Part shown: positions 44,337-52,459 of the stretch, in pieces
How positions within the stretch are numbered: position 1 is the first letter of the stretch
How the letters are laid out: each line of letters begins with the position of its first letter
Assembly: GCF_005869875.1 (NCBI RefSeq)
Contig: NZ_VAWG01000004.1
Location: forward strand, 62,001-126,000
DNA: 64,000 nucleotides
Direction: 5' to 3'
Origin: Paenibacillus pinistramenti
Lineage (GTDB): Bacteria > Bacillota > Bacilli > Paenibacillales > Paenibacillaceae
Notes under the pieces: model-generated
Databases searched by the model: none
Seen by the model: only the letters and a program-made list of their open reading frames with translations
What the model was told of the DNA's origin: nothing
Position numbers and translations under genes: made by a program

Positions 44337-44376
44337 AAGGTTCAACCTCGCTGCAGTTGGGGTTGGGCCTTTTTTT
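44337..44376 (+). terminator. Terminator or attenuator in the GH13-like leader
   Basis: Thirteen pairs including four G-T between AAGGTTCAACCTC and GGGGTTGGGCCTT, then seven T. With the promoter at 44279 it would give an RNA of about 60 bases unless antitermination occurs. Confidence 0.6.
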
Positions 44377-44544
44377 GATGAGGAAAGCGGGGGAGATGGG
44401 AATGGGGATGGGGATGGCGATGGCGATGGCGATGAAGGAACAGCTGCTTGGAAGGCTCGATGAAATCGGAGGTTCACTGGAGATAGATCGGTTGGGGTGG
44501 AGACGGAGCGGCCATAAAAGCGGCTATATAAAGGAGGTCTTGCC

Positions 44545-46233
44545 ATGCTGACCATATTTCCAGCGAAGGGGGTTAATGGCGTACGGTTCGTTTATTATCC
44601 CGGCACTCCTGTTGACAGCGTTGCCCTGGCAGGGACCTTCAATAATTGGAACGGCGATCGAAACTACATGAAGCGGATGGAGGATGGGGCAGGCTGGGAG
44701 CTTGAGTTACCTGTTCATAAGGGGAGGCATCTCTACAAGTTTGTGGTGAATGGGGAACAGTGGATCGTAGACCCGTTGAATCCGAGCATTTCAGAAGATG
44801 CGCAGAATAACTCTGCCATTACGGTAACGGAGCATGGCGATGTGCTGATCCGGACACATGAAATTTCACAAGACAACCCGGGATATATGTACGAGAACTT
44901 TACAGCCTTTCCCAGTCCGGAATGGATTCAGAAAGCGGTCATTTATGAGCTGCATGTTCGTGCGTTCACGGACAACGGCTTCCGGGGGCTTGCTGACAGG
45001 ATAGACTATTTCAAGGACATGGGAGTCAATACCCTTTGGCTGATGCCCTTTCATGAAGTGGGACATGAGCGCAGGGTTGGCAAATATGGGGACCCCTATG
45101 CGGTAAAAGATTTTTACTCGATTGATCCGGAATTCGGGACCAAGGATGATGTATTGTTATTTATACGCAAAGCCCATGAGAATGGGATCAGGGTCATTTT
45201 GGACTGGGTCTTGAACCGCACCGGCGCGGATCATGTTTGGACGGAGAGCCATCCGGAATATTTTACGCATAATGAACAAGGTCAGATCTACTATGATGTG
45301 CCTAACCGCGAATATTTCGCTGGTCTGGAATTTAGCAGCCGCGGCATGAGGCAATGTGTCATCGAGGCGATGAAATACTGGGTTACCGAGTTTGATTTTG
45401 ACGGTATTCGCTTGGATGATTCGGACATTACCCCTTATGATTTCCTCGTTGAGATTAAGCAGGCTCTGCAGGAGGTTAAAGCCGATCTCATCCTGATCTC
45501 CCAGTCCTACGACGAATATCATCATCTTGAAGCCTGTGATTTGACCTACAACGGGAATCCTCGAATTCTTATTCGTCAGATGATCGACGGGACGATTGCA
45601 CAGACTGATTTTATAACGATTTATAACTCTTACAAGTACAGCTTTCCTAAAAAGGCTCTGAGAATGAATTGGCTGGAGGAGAAAGAACAGTCCAGAATCT
45701 GTGAGTATGCAGGTGTGGAGTATGCGGGACCTGCTGCTTCCATTTTACTAACGCTTGAGGGCGTTCCTTTCATTATGATGGGGCAGGAATTTAATGAGCA
45801 TACGATGCAAACATGGACGTCGTTATTTGATGCATATAAGCTCAACTGGGATTCGTTTGATGCGGGGATGTTCGAACATTATAAATTTCTGATTCACCTT
45901 CGCACGAGTGAGCCTGCTTTTTGGGCGGGTGAATTAGAGTTCGTACCTAACTCGGCAAACAAGGTGCTATCCTACATAAGGCAGCACGAAGGCGTCCACT
46001 TTCTGATTGTCGTTAATTTGTCCGGGGAGACCGAGGCCGTTCAGTTTGAGAAGGATACCCTGGCAGAAGAGATTGTCAAAGATAAGGGAAATATGCTCTA
46101 CCGCACGGGAAAGAACGATCTTCGCCCGGAGAAAGAGGGTTCAGCATTAGGGGTGAATAGCTATGAAACGATCATCTATAAAATAGAGATGCAGGGAAGC
46201 TCTGGAGCTCCGAAGAGCTTGCCGCAGAGCTAG
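44545..46233 (+). CDS. GH13-like alpha-amylase family protein with CBM48-type N-terminus; catalytic residues degenerate
   Basis: 562 residues. N-terminal CBM48/isoamylase-like domain (VALAGTFNNWN, LYKFVVNGEQWIVDP), then a TIM-barrel of the alpha-amylase clan (VIYELHVRAFTDNGF, GVNTLWLMPFHEV, DGIRLDDSD). The nucleophile Asp in region II is present, but region I reads VLNRTGADH instead of NH, region III reads LISQSYDEYH with Gln where the acid/base Glu should be, and region IV has NWLEEKEQSR where His-Asp is expected. The last 13 codons come from an rlmH relic. Possibly inactive or a sugar-binding relative. AAAGGAGG supports the start. Confidence 0.75.
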   Translation: MLTIFPAKGVNGVRFVYYPGTPVDSVALAGTFNNWNGDRNYMKRMEDGAGWELELPVHKGRHLYKFVVNGEQWIVDPLNPSISEDAQNNSAITVTEHGDVLIRTHEISQDNPGYMYENFTAFPSPEWIQKAVIYELHVRAFTDNGFRGLADRIDYFKDMGVNTLWLMPFHEVGHERRVGKYGDPYAVKDFYSIDPEFGTKDDVLLFIRKAHENGIRVILDWVLNRTGADHVWTESHPEYFTHNEQGQIYYDVPNREYFAGLEFSSRGMRQCVIEAMKYWVTEFDFDGIRLDDSDITPYDFLVEIKQALQEVKADLILISQSYDEYHHLEACDLTYNGNPRILIRQMIDGTIAQTDFITIYNSYKYSFPKKALRMNWLEEKEQSRICEYAGVEYAGPAASILLTLEGVPFIMMGQEFNEHTMQTWTSLFDAYKLNWDSFDAGMFEHYKFLIHLRTSEPAFWAGELEFVPNSANKVLSYIRQHEGVHFLIVVNLSGETEAVQFEKDTLAEEIVKDKGNMLYRTGKNDLRPEKEGSALGVNSYETIIYKIEMQGSSGAPKSLPQS

Positions 46234-46310
46234 GGCAGGCTCGGTGCTGGCGGAGCAGATTTCTCTTGCGGAGAAGATAAATCGGGGGGGGGGAACCGTA
46301 TCACTAGTAG
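46195..46310 (+). pseudogene. Internally deleted copy of the rlmH 3' end
   Basis: GGAAGCTCTGGAGCTC-type sequence and then GAAGAGCTTGCCGCAGAGCT match rlmH 6999-7036; after a join near CTCGG|TGCTGG the sequence matches rlmH 7179-7241 (GGAGCAGATTT, AAGATAAATCGGGGGG, AACCGTATCAC). About 130 bases of rlmH (about 7049-7178) are missing. Only scattered differences from the living gene. It ends in attachment site 7. Confidence 0.85.
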
Positions 46311-46320
46311 GATGAAGTTT
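46293..46320 (+). repeat. Attachment site 7, attached to the rlmH relic
   Basis: GAACCGTATCACTAGTAGGATG then AAGTTT. Follows the relic rlmH exactly as site 1 follows rlmH, so this boundary preserves a chromosomal-type junction. Confidence 0.78.
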
Positions 46321-46455
46321 AAGGTTATAACAAGGAACCTCTTCGAAAAAGTCGGAGGGGTTCCTTGCTAAAATAGAAAGCTGTTTAGTTATCTGTTATC
46401 TGATATATTTTCTGCAAAGTGATGTTGACGTCCGCCCCGGTCCAACTGCAACGGC

Positions 46456-47283
46456 TTATTGCACAGGGCTGCCTTGCGCTGCATTCGATACAGTCTCCCA
46501 GGCTTCCCAGGCAGCTAGACGGTCAGCATAGAGGCCGCGTGCCGCAGGCAAGACTTCTGAACCGAGCGCAAATCGTAGTGGGGGCTGCGCTGCGTCCACG
46601 ATCTTGAGAACGGCTTCTGCAGTCGCTTGAGGATTGCCGCGTTTTTCGCCGGATAGACGCGTGAACACCTGCTTCCGTACATCGGCATAGACGTCCATTT
46701 CCGGTACTCGCTTACCTGAAGCGCCAAACTCGGTCGCATAGGCGCCGGGTTCGAGCAGCGTCACCTTAATCCCAAAGTCTTTGACCTCTTGCGCCAGACT
46801 TTCGTGGAGTCCTTCGACCGCCCATTTGGAGGAGCAATAGAAGCCGATGAGCGGCCTTGCCTCGATCCCAAGGGAGCTTGAAACGCTGATTAAATGCCCG
46901 CTGCCCTGCTTCCGCAGGAGTGGCAAGGCGGCTTGAATGACTCGAAGATAACCAAAGTAGTTGGCGTCAAACAGAGCGCGGACATCGGCTTCGCTTGCCT
47001 CCTCGACCATTCCGACCAAGGTGTAACCGGCATTATTGAGGACAACGTCCAGCTTGCCGAAATGGGAATGAGCCTGCTGAACGACCTGGCGAACCTGCTC
47101 GGCATCCGTTACATCGAGTGCCATGGGAAGAACGAGATCTCCGAAACGTTCCTTCAAGTCGGAGACGTCTTCCAATTTGCGGGCGGTAGCTGCAACTTTA
47201 TCGCCGCGCGAGAGCGCGGCTTCTGCCCATATGCGTCCTAAACCGCGAGAGGCCCCCGTGATGAACCAGACTTTTTTGTCCAT
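46456..47283 (-). CDS. Short-chain dehydrogenase/reductase
   Basis: 275 residues from ATG 47283, set by AAGGAGGAG. Rossmann motif TGASRGLG near residue 10, NNAG, catalytic Ser in SVSSSLGI and YxxxK in FYCSSK. Classical SDR oxidoreductase using NAD(P)H; substrate unknown. Divergent from a TetR gene, which probably represses it; GTTCCGGAAC lies between. Confidence 0.88.
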   Translation of the reverse strand: MDKKVWFITGASRGLGRIWAEAALSRGDKVAATARKLEDVSDLKERFGDLVLPMALDVTDAEQVRQVVQQAHSHFGKLDVVLNNAGYTLVGMVEEASEADVRALFDANYFGYLRVIQAALPLLRKQGSGHLISVSSSLGIEARPLIGFYCSSKWAVEGLHESLAQEVKDFGIKVTLLEPGAYATEFGASGKRVPEMDVYADVRKQVFTRLSGEKRGNPQATAEAVLKIVDAAQPPLRFALGSEVLPAARGLYADRLAAWEAWETVSNAAQGSPVQ

Positions 47284-47357
47284 GGTATACTCCTCCTTTA
47301 TATTCCCTGTTCGGTGTGGGATACTTAAATTAAAGCACCCAATTACGAAACTGTCAA

Positions 47358-47367
47358 GTTCCGGAAC
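47358..47367. promoter_or_regulatory. Palindrome between SDR and TetR genes
   Basis: GTTCCGGAAC, a perfect ten-base palindrome midway in the divergent gap. Possible TetR operator. Confidence 0.45.
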
Positions 47368-47398
47368 CGAGTAGTATCGAAAAAAGGGGTTAAAATTT

Positions 47399-48067
47399 AT
47401 GAATAAGATTAAAAATGAAGAGTCAGTCGGATCCAAATCAGCTGACAAAGCAGCGGACAAACCAGCGAAAACATTAGGCCGTAAACGAGATCACACGCGG
47501 GATGCTAAAATCCTGGAAGCGACAATCGACGTCCTCGCCGAAGCCGGCTTTGATGGAATGACAATGGATATGGTCGCAGCCAGAGCGAAGGCCGGGAAGG
47601 CGACCATGTATCGCCGCTGGTCCTCCAAGACAGAGTTAGTCCGAGATGCCTTGACCTGGATGAATCGAAATCATCTTGAGCTTGACCTCTTGCCCGATAC
47701 GGGAACCCTGCGGGGTGATCTGCTCGCGCTATTGAAGCCGCAATCGATCGAAGAAGGTGAACGCAAACTTCGAGTACTCACAGGCTTGGGCTCCTTTTTT
47801 TCGCAGAATCCGGAAGCGGTTAACGGAGGGATTTTTGAACCGTGGGCTGTAGTGAATCGTGAGCTTATGCACCGGGCCGTCGGCCGCGGTGAAATTTCCA
47901 CCCACGCGGATATTGAGATGGCTTGCCAGGTTATTACTTCAATGGCTTCTTATCGCGGACTCGTACAGCGCAAAACATTCGACAAGCAGTTCTACACTTC
48001 GCTAATCGACGTTGTCCTGCTCCCTGCCCTCAAAAATCCGTTAACGTCTCCAAATGAAATGGAATAA
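47399..48067 (+). CDS. TetR/AcrR-family regulator
   Basis: 222 residues with a charged 35-residue lead, then the TetR helix-turn-helix (LEATIDVLAEAGFDGMTMDMVAARAKAGKATMYRRWSSKTELV). AAAGGGGT precedes ATG 47399. Divergent from the SDR gene, a frequent pairing of a repressor with its target. Confidence 0.88.
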   Translation: MNKIKNEESVGSKSADKAADKPAKTLGRKRDHTRDAKILEATIDVLAEAGFDGMTMDMVAARAKAGKATMYRRWSSKTELVRDALTWMNRNHLELDLLPDTGTLRGDLLALLKPQSIEEGERKLRVLTGLGSFFSQNPEAVNGGIFEPWAVVNRELMHRAVGRGEISTHADIEMACQVITSMASYRGLVQRKTFDKQFYTSLIDVVLLPALKNPLTSPNEME

Positions 48068-48150
48068 GGAAGGCGGCCTTTTTGCTTGTGGAAAGAAAAT
48101 CTTCCTACGAACTGGTCATGATGGAAGGGTCATCCCAATAGGATGGCCCT

Positions 48151-48178
48151 AAAACTTGCCGTTACAAACAGCAAGGGA
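48151..48178. repeat. Right-arm-like remnant beyond the SDR/TetR pair
   Basis: AAAACTTGCCGTTACAAACAGC matches the arm left of site 3 (AAAACTTGCCGTTACAGACAGC) with one change, but the GAACCGTATC core that should follow is absent. Suggests that an island unit once ended here. Confidence 0.6.
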
Positions 48179-48230
48179 CTTTGTTCGATTAGGTTGATCT
48201 AATTGTTAAGAAGTAACTTTACCGGGATCT

Positions 48231-48812
48231 TTAATCAAGATAAGGAGCCAGATCAACCAAAACAACCTCAATAATTTCTTCTACCATCCATTCCGCCGAG
48301 CGGTTTTGAGTGTTCCGGCTCCACTGCAAAGCCGACCCAAATATGCCCCAACTGACAACGAGCGCCTTAGCCTCCACTTTATCATGCGAAATGTCCTGCG
48401 TGTTCGTCCCATGTAACCATTTAAGCAGGAGTCGATGAAGCTTCTTATGAATGGCATTTTCGAAAATGGTTTCAAACTGCTTGTCTCCGGGCGTACTGTG
48501 CTGTCGGGCCTGCACAAGAAAATCGAAGATGGTTTGAATCAGGATTCGCAAATTGTGCGCATTGAAGATTGAGTCTTCGGGCAGTCTGTCATTTACAAAT
48601 TTTTGAAACCTCTCCGTTTTCCAATATTCAAGAAAATCATATTTATCCTGAAAATGCGCATAGAACGTTGTTCGATTTACAGCTGCCTGAGCTGCGATAT
48701 CATGTACGGAAATGGAATAGAAGTTTTTCTTTTCCCTAACCAAATCGTTAAAAGCCTGCACGAGCTGTTGACGGGTTCTTATTACACGCGGGTCATCAGG
48801 ATTGACTGACAT
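48231..48812 (-). CDS. TetR-family regulator
   Basis: 193 residues. Helix-turn-helix FYSISVHDIAAQAAVNRTTFYAHFQDKYDFLEY near the N-terminus; the C-terminal domain is of the TetR_C type (effector-binding). GAGGAGGG lies upstream of ATG 48812. Divergent from the NmrA-like gene at 49012, its likely target. Confidence 0.85.
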   Translation of the reverse strand: MSVNPDDPRVIRTRQQLVQAFNDLVREKKNFYSISVHDIAAQAAVNRTTFYAHFQDKYDFLEYWKTERFQKFVNDRLPEDSIFNAHNLRILIQTIFDFLVQARQHSTPGDKQFETIFENAIHKKLHRLLLKWLHGTNTQDISHDKVEAKALVVSWGIFGSALQWSRNTQNRSAEWMVEEIIEVVLVDLAPYLD

Positions 48813-49011
48813 GGGGCCCTCCTCTTTCCCTTGAACTCAAATAACAGACAATATGACTCATCTGTAGGTAACACAACAAAAACAGCTTTTTGCAGATTGT
48901 TTACATAACGCAATCCTTTTATCTTCTACGTATACGATTATAATTTCACAAACCAAATCGTATGGCAAGAAGCGCACTTTACAATATATAAACGAAAGGA
49001 TGCATGCAGAA

Positions 49012-49878
49012 ATGATTGTTGTTACCGGAGCTAACGGAAATTTGGGAAGGAAGATCGTTGAGGAACTTCTCGGGCGTGTTCCTGCAGAGGACATCGGCGT
49101 GAGTGTCAGGGATGCAAACAAGGCTCAGGATCTAAAAGAACGCGGAGTACGTGTTCGACAAGGTAATTTTGACGATTCCGAAAGTCTCCTTCACGCCTTT
49201 GAGCAAGCGTCACAAGTGCTCATTGTCTCTTCCAACGCTTTGGAGGGAGAAGAGGCAGTTCGCCAGCATCAAACCGCCATTGATATGGCGAAGAAGGCTG
49301 GGGCGGGCCGAGTGCTGTACACAAGCCATATGGGTTCAGCTGCGACCTCACATTTCCCTCCCATGCGCACCAATGCGGCTACAGAAGAGATTCTGAAATC
49401 TTCAGGGATGGCTTTCACATCGCTTCGATGCGGCTTTTTTGCCAGTTCAGCGTTATTGATGATCAGCGATGCCTTGAAAACAGGGGAATTAATAGTCCCG
49501 GATAGCGGTCCAATTGCCTGGACGACTCACTCGGACCTGGCTGCAGTTACAGCGGCTATCTTAACAGAGGGGAAGCTCGATGGGATTACCTCTCCTCTTA
49601 CGGCCTCCGAGGCGATTGACATGGAAGGGATCGCATCGATTGTTTCCAAGATCATGGATCAGCCCATTCGGCATATCGTTGTGCCCGATGAAGAATATAG
49701 GAAACGCTTGACGTCTCATGGAATGCCAGCTGCGATCATCAATTTGCTTACAGGTATCTTTCAAGCAAGCCGGCAGGGGGATTTTTCGCAAATCGATCCC
49801 ACTTTGGAAAACCTAATAGGACGTCCTCCGATCAGACTCCAGGATTTTTTAAAAGACTCGATTCCCCAATCATCTTAA
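49012..49878 (+). CDS. NmrA-like NAD(P)-binding oxidoreductase
   Basis: 288 residues. VTGANGNLGRKIVEEL near residue 5 is the Rossmann loop of the atypical SDR/NmrA group; the rest (VSVRDANKAQDL, GAGRVLYTSHMG) follows quinone oxidoreductase 2-like proteins. ATG 49012 is better spaced from GAAAGGA (48994-49000) than ATG 49000, which abuts it. Substrate unknown; probably controlled by the divergent TetR. Confidence 0.85.
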   Translation: MIVVTGANGNLGRKIVEELLGRVPAEDIGVSVRDANKAQDLKERGVRVRQGNFDDSESLLHAFEQASQVLIVSSNALEGEEAVRQHQTAIDMAKKAGAGRVLYTSHMGSAATSHFPPMRTNAATEEILKSSGMAFTSLRCGFFASSALLMISDALKTGELIVPDSGPIAWTTHSDLAAVTAAILTEGKLDGITSPLTASEAIDMEGIASIVSKIMDQPIRHIVVPDEEYRKRLTSHGMPAAIINLLTGIFQASRQGDFSQIDPTLENLIGRPPIRLQDFLKDSIPQSS

Positions 49879-49988
49879 CAATGAAGATAAATTACCATCT
49901 TAAAAAAACAGTTGACATTAATGAAGTCAAGAGGCTATTAATCGAATGAAATTGGTGAAAGAATCAAGTGCGTTTATTGAAAAATACG

Positions 49989-50025
49989 GGATGGAGATTA
50001 GCCGCGGCTGCTCCATCCTTTTATA
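49989..50025 (+). terminator. Terminator after the NmrA-like gene
   Basis: GGATGGAG and CTCCATCC with an inner AGCCGCGGCT palindrome, followed by TTTTATATT. Confidence 0.82.
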
Positions 50026-50069
50026 TTGAATGCGGCAAATATTTAGCCGTAATCCCTCCCCCTAAATTT

Positions 50070-50130
50070 ATATGTGCATATTGCACTCAATCATCAATCT
50101 GTGTTATATTATGTGCGGAATGCACATAAT
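50070..50130. promoter_or_regulatory. Two MarR-type operators before the dehydrogenase gene
   Basis: ATTATGTGC-GGAAT-GCACATAAT (50108-50130) is perfect; a second weaker copy TATGTGC-ATATT-GCAC lies at 50071-50086. TTATATTATG between them is a likely -10 region. Probably bound by the MarR encoded downstream. Confidence 0.68.
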
Positions 50131-50153
50131 ACGATGAAGGAAGGTTGCTACCC

Positions 50154-51125
50154 ATGAAAGCAGCAATCGTACGAGAAAAAGGAATGAATCCCGTAATCGG
50201 TCAGCATGAAGCCCCCATTGCTATGGCGGGGCAAGTCCTCATTAACGTAGAAGCGGCTGCCCTGAGCCGGGTTAGTAAGTATCGTTCAATGGGTATGCAC
50301 TATTCCTCGGAAGCACATTTTCCACTGGTGGCAGGTATTGATGGTGTTGGAACGCTGCAAGACGGTACTCGCGTGTACTTCGCGCTGCCTAACCCGCCAT
50401 TCGGAAGCCTGGCGGAACAGACGATCGTTAATGCAAAGTTCACTGTCCCCTTGCCTGACAGCATGGATAACATTACTGCCGCTGCGATCGCTAATCCCGC
50501 CAGTTCTTCATGGGCAGCGCTGCTCATTCGCGCTAGCTTCAAGGCGGGCCAGACGGTCCTGATTAACGGCGCGACTGGCGTCTCTGGCAGCTTGGCTGTT
50601 CAAATTGCCAAAGCTTTAGGAGCCCATAAAGTGATCGTAACCGGACGTGACGAATCGAAGCTGCGAGCACTTAAAGCCGATGAAGCAGCTGCGTTCGACA
50701 TGACTGCAGATAACGGCGCAAAGCGGTTTGAAAGCGCCCTGATGCCTATTATTGCCGAAGGCGTCGATGTTGTATTGGATTATCTATGGGGTGACAGCGC
50801 GCTAGCGATCATGTCGGCTCTTGCCAAGACGAAGACGGCTCGTGTGACGAGATTTGTAAGCATCGGCACGTCTTCCGGCCAAGAGGATATTGCGCTGCCT
50901 TCCGCCATTCTCCGCTCGTCCACGATTGAACTTGTAGGCAGCGGAGACAAGAGTGTATCCAAAGCCGATATGCTGTCCGCAATTAGAGAATCTTTCGAAT
51001 TGGCAGCAAGGGGTAAGATAAAGATTGACACAAAGGTGTATGCTTTAGAGGAAATTGAAGAGGCTTGGAATGCTCCGTTGATGCCAAGACCCGTAGTGAG
51101 GATACAGCACACAAATGGAAAATGA
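50154..51125 (+). CDS. Quinone oxidoreductase-like MDR protein
   Basis: 323 residues. Medium-chain dehydrogenase fold without catalytic zinc ligands; nucleotide motif INGATGVSGSLAVQIAKALGA. Likely NADPH-dependent reduction of quinones or enals; substrate unknown. ATG 50154 follows GAAGGAAGG; TTG 50145 in frame is unlikely. It overlaps the MarR gene by 11 bases, and operators upstream suggest MarR autoregulation. Confidence 0.85.
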   Translation: MKAAIVREKGMNPVIGQHEAPIAMAGQVLINVEAAALSRVSKYRSMGMHYSSEAHFPLVAGIDGVGTLQDGTRVYFALPNPPFGSLAEQTIVNAKFTVPLPDSMDNITAAAIANPASSSWAALLIRASFKAGQTVLINGATGVSGSLAVQIAKALGAHKVIVTGRDESKLRALKADEAAAFDMTADNGAKRFESALMPIIAEGVDVVLDYLWGDSALAIMSALAKTKTARVTRFVSIGTSSGQEDIALPSAILRSSTIELVGSGDKSVSKADMLSAIRESFELAARGKIKIDTKVYALEEIEEAWNAPLMPRPVVRIQHTNGK

Positions 51126-51549
51126 GATTTTTAAGGCGCTAATTGATTTAGTCTCTCTCATCAACCGGCCGGATCGCGATAAGAAAATGATCGCAAACGC
51201 CGGCGTAAATCTAGAGGCGGCAACCTTCCGCGTGTTCGGGGGGATTGTCCATCTCCAGCCCGCCAGCGTTGGCGAATTGGCCGCTCTGATGGGCAAGAAT
51301 TATTCCAGCGTTAGTCGGCAAATCGATAAGCTAGAATCCGCAGGGTTGATTCATACGTATGCATCGAGTGCAGATAGCCGTGTCCGTATATCTGAATTAA
51401 CGCCGTACGGGGAAGAAGTTCATGCGAAGATCAGCGATACTCGTGAACGTATCATGCGGGAGGCTTTGTCCGACTGGACTCCAGAGGACAGACAGGAATT
51501 GCTGGATAAGCTCCGCCGACTGTTCCACTCGCTGCAACAGGTGGACTAA
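51115..51549 (+). CDS. MarR-family regulator
   Basis: 144 residues. Winged helix: GELAALMGKNYSSVSRQIDKLESAGLI and the wing SSADSRVRISELT. Overlaps the end of the dehydrogenase gene and is co-transcribed with it. Candidate binder of the GTGC-N5-GCAC operators upstream of the operon. Confidence 0.87.
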   Translation: MENEIFKALIDLVSLINRPDRDKKMIANAGVNLEAATFRVFGGIVHLQPASVGELAALMGKNYSSVSRQIDKLESAGLIHTYASSADSRVRISELTPYGEEVHAKISDTRERIMREALSDWTPEDRQELLDKLRRLFHSLQQVD

Positions 51550-51637
51550 CAACTCCCAAATTGCCCCGCTAATCGGGATGTTTGCGGGAATTTCAGTATA
51601 ATCATTATAGTTGTACTATCACTCAGTATGTTCCGAA

Positions 51638-51895
51638 TCAACAACCCAGCAATGCCCTTCCTTTCACATCAACATAAAGCTTGTAGATCTCAGGGTCAAT
51701 GTTGACTCCATTAACTTTTGCATTTAAGAACAATAGGGAGTCAACGGCTCGGCTGTTGTAAACGGTCTGCAGCTCATCGAATTCTGCCATCAGCATCTCG
51801 ATCTGTTCCTTTTTAGCTGTCATTAAAGATATTATGCTCAGTAAAGATTTTGATTGCTGCTGCGGCAGACATCCAACGTACTTTCCGTATTTCAT
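51638..51895 (-). CDS. Small hypothetical protein
   Basis: 85 residues, MKYGKYVGCLPQQQSKSLLS at the start; a helical centre with MLMAEFDELQTVYNSRAVDSLL. No good ribosome site upstream; an internal ATG at 51823 is possible. The centre faintly recalls small Spo0E-like helical hairpins but lacks their signature. Low certainty that it is expressed. Confidence 0.4.
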   Translation of the reverse strand: MKYGKYVGCLPQQQSKSLLSIISLMTAKKEQIEMLMAEFDELQTVYNSRAVDSLLFLNAKVNGVNIDPEIYKLYVDVKGRALLGC

Positions 51896-52096
51896 GACGA
51901 TTTCATCATTTTTCGCGTAGTCCTGTTGTTCTACTCCGGTCCTTTCCTAATAGATACACAGTCATTCTCTAGAATTCTAAAAACGGAAGATTCGCGAAGC
52001 GAGAATCGTAAGAAGTTGGATATAATGATATCATGTAGTTAGTTCGGAGTACGAACACAGTATACAATCAAATACAGACAAAGGAAGTAAACGATT

Positions 52097-52459
52097 ATGA
52101 TCAATATCATCATTCCCACCCCTAATGTCACCATTACCAAAAAGGTTGATCCTCAGGAAAGCAACATTTACGGCTTCACCGAATTTCACCTGATCACTAG
52201 AGAGTTAGGTGGGATTTTCATGTTCTATAACGATAAAGATGAATTGTTGTTCGTCGGAAAAGCCAGAAAGCTAAGACCGAGAATAAAGAAACATTTTGAG
52301 GATTCCGTATCCCCGATCAGAATGCATAGAGACGAAGTAACGAAAATCGAAGTTTGCATCGTGGAAGATCCTGTCCACAGAGAAATTTATGAAACGTATA
52401 TCATTAATGAAGGCAAGGCCAAATATAACGAAGACAAAGTATTTTTCAGACAGGCCTAA
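52097..52459 (+). CDS. GIY-YIG-like nuclease domain protein
   Basis: 120 residues. GIFMFYNDKDELLFVGKARKLRPRIKKHFED is the GIY-YIG core: GIF for GIY, FVG for YIG, then the catalytic Arg in the following helix, and a Glu in HREIYETYIINEGKAKYN. Single-domain members are of unclear role; related to UvrC-type endonucleases. AAAGGAAG precedes it. The next gene starts at the base after its stop. Confidence 0.8.
   Translation: MINIIIPTPNVTITKKVDPQESNIYGFTEFHLITRELGGIFMFYNDKDELLFVGKARKLRPRIKKHFEDSVSPIRMHRDEVTKIEVCIVEDPVHREIYETYIINEGKAKYNEDKVFFRQA

Larger units (their letters stand above)
43991..44544. other. Region upstream of the GH13-like gene
   Basis: 554 bases with a weak attachment-like site (44232-44259), a good promoter (44279-44307), a terminator-like hairpin (44337-44376) and a hexanucleotide tract of GGGATG/GCGATG units (about 44391-44436). 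No gene called. Confidence 0.5.

Noticed and set aside
44391-44436. Tandem GGGATG/GCGATG units as a regulatory array
   Set aside because: Imperfect hexamers in noncoding sequence; probably simple-sequence slippage.
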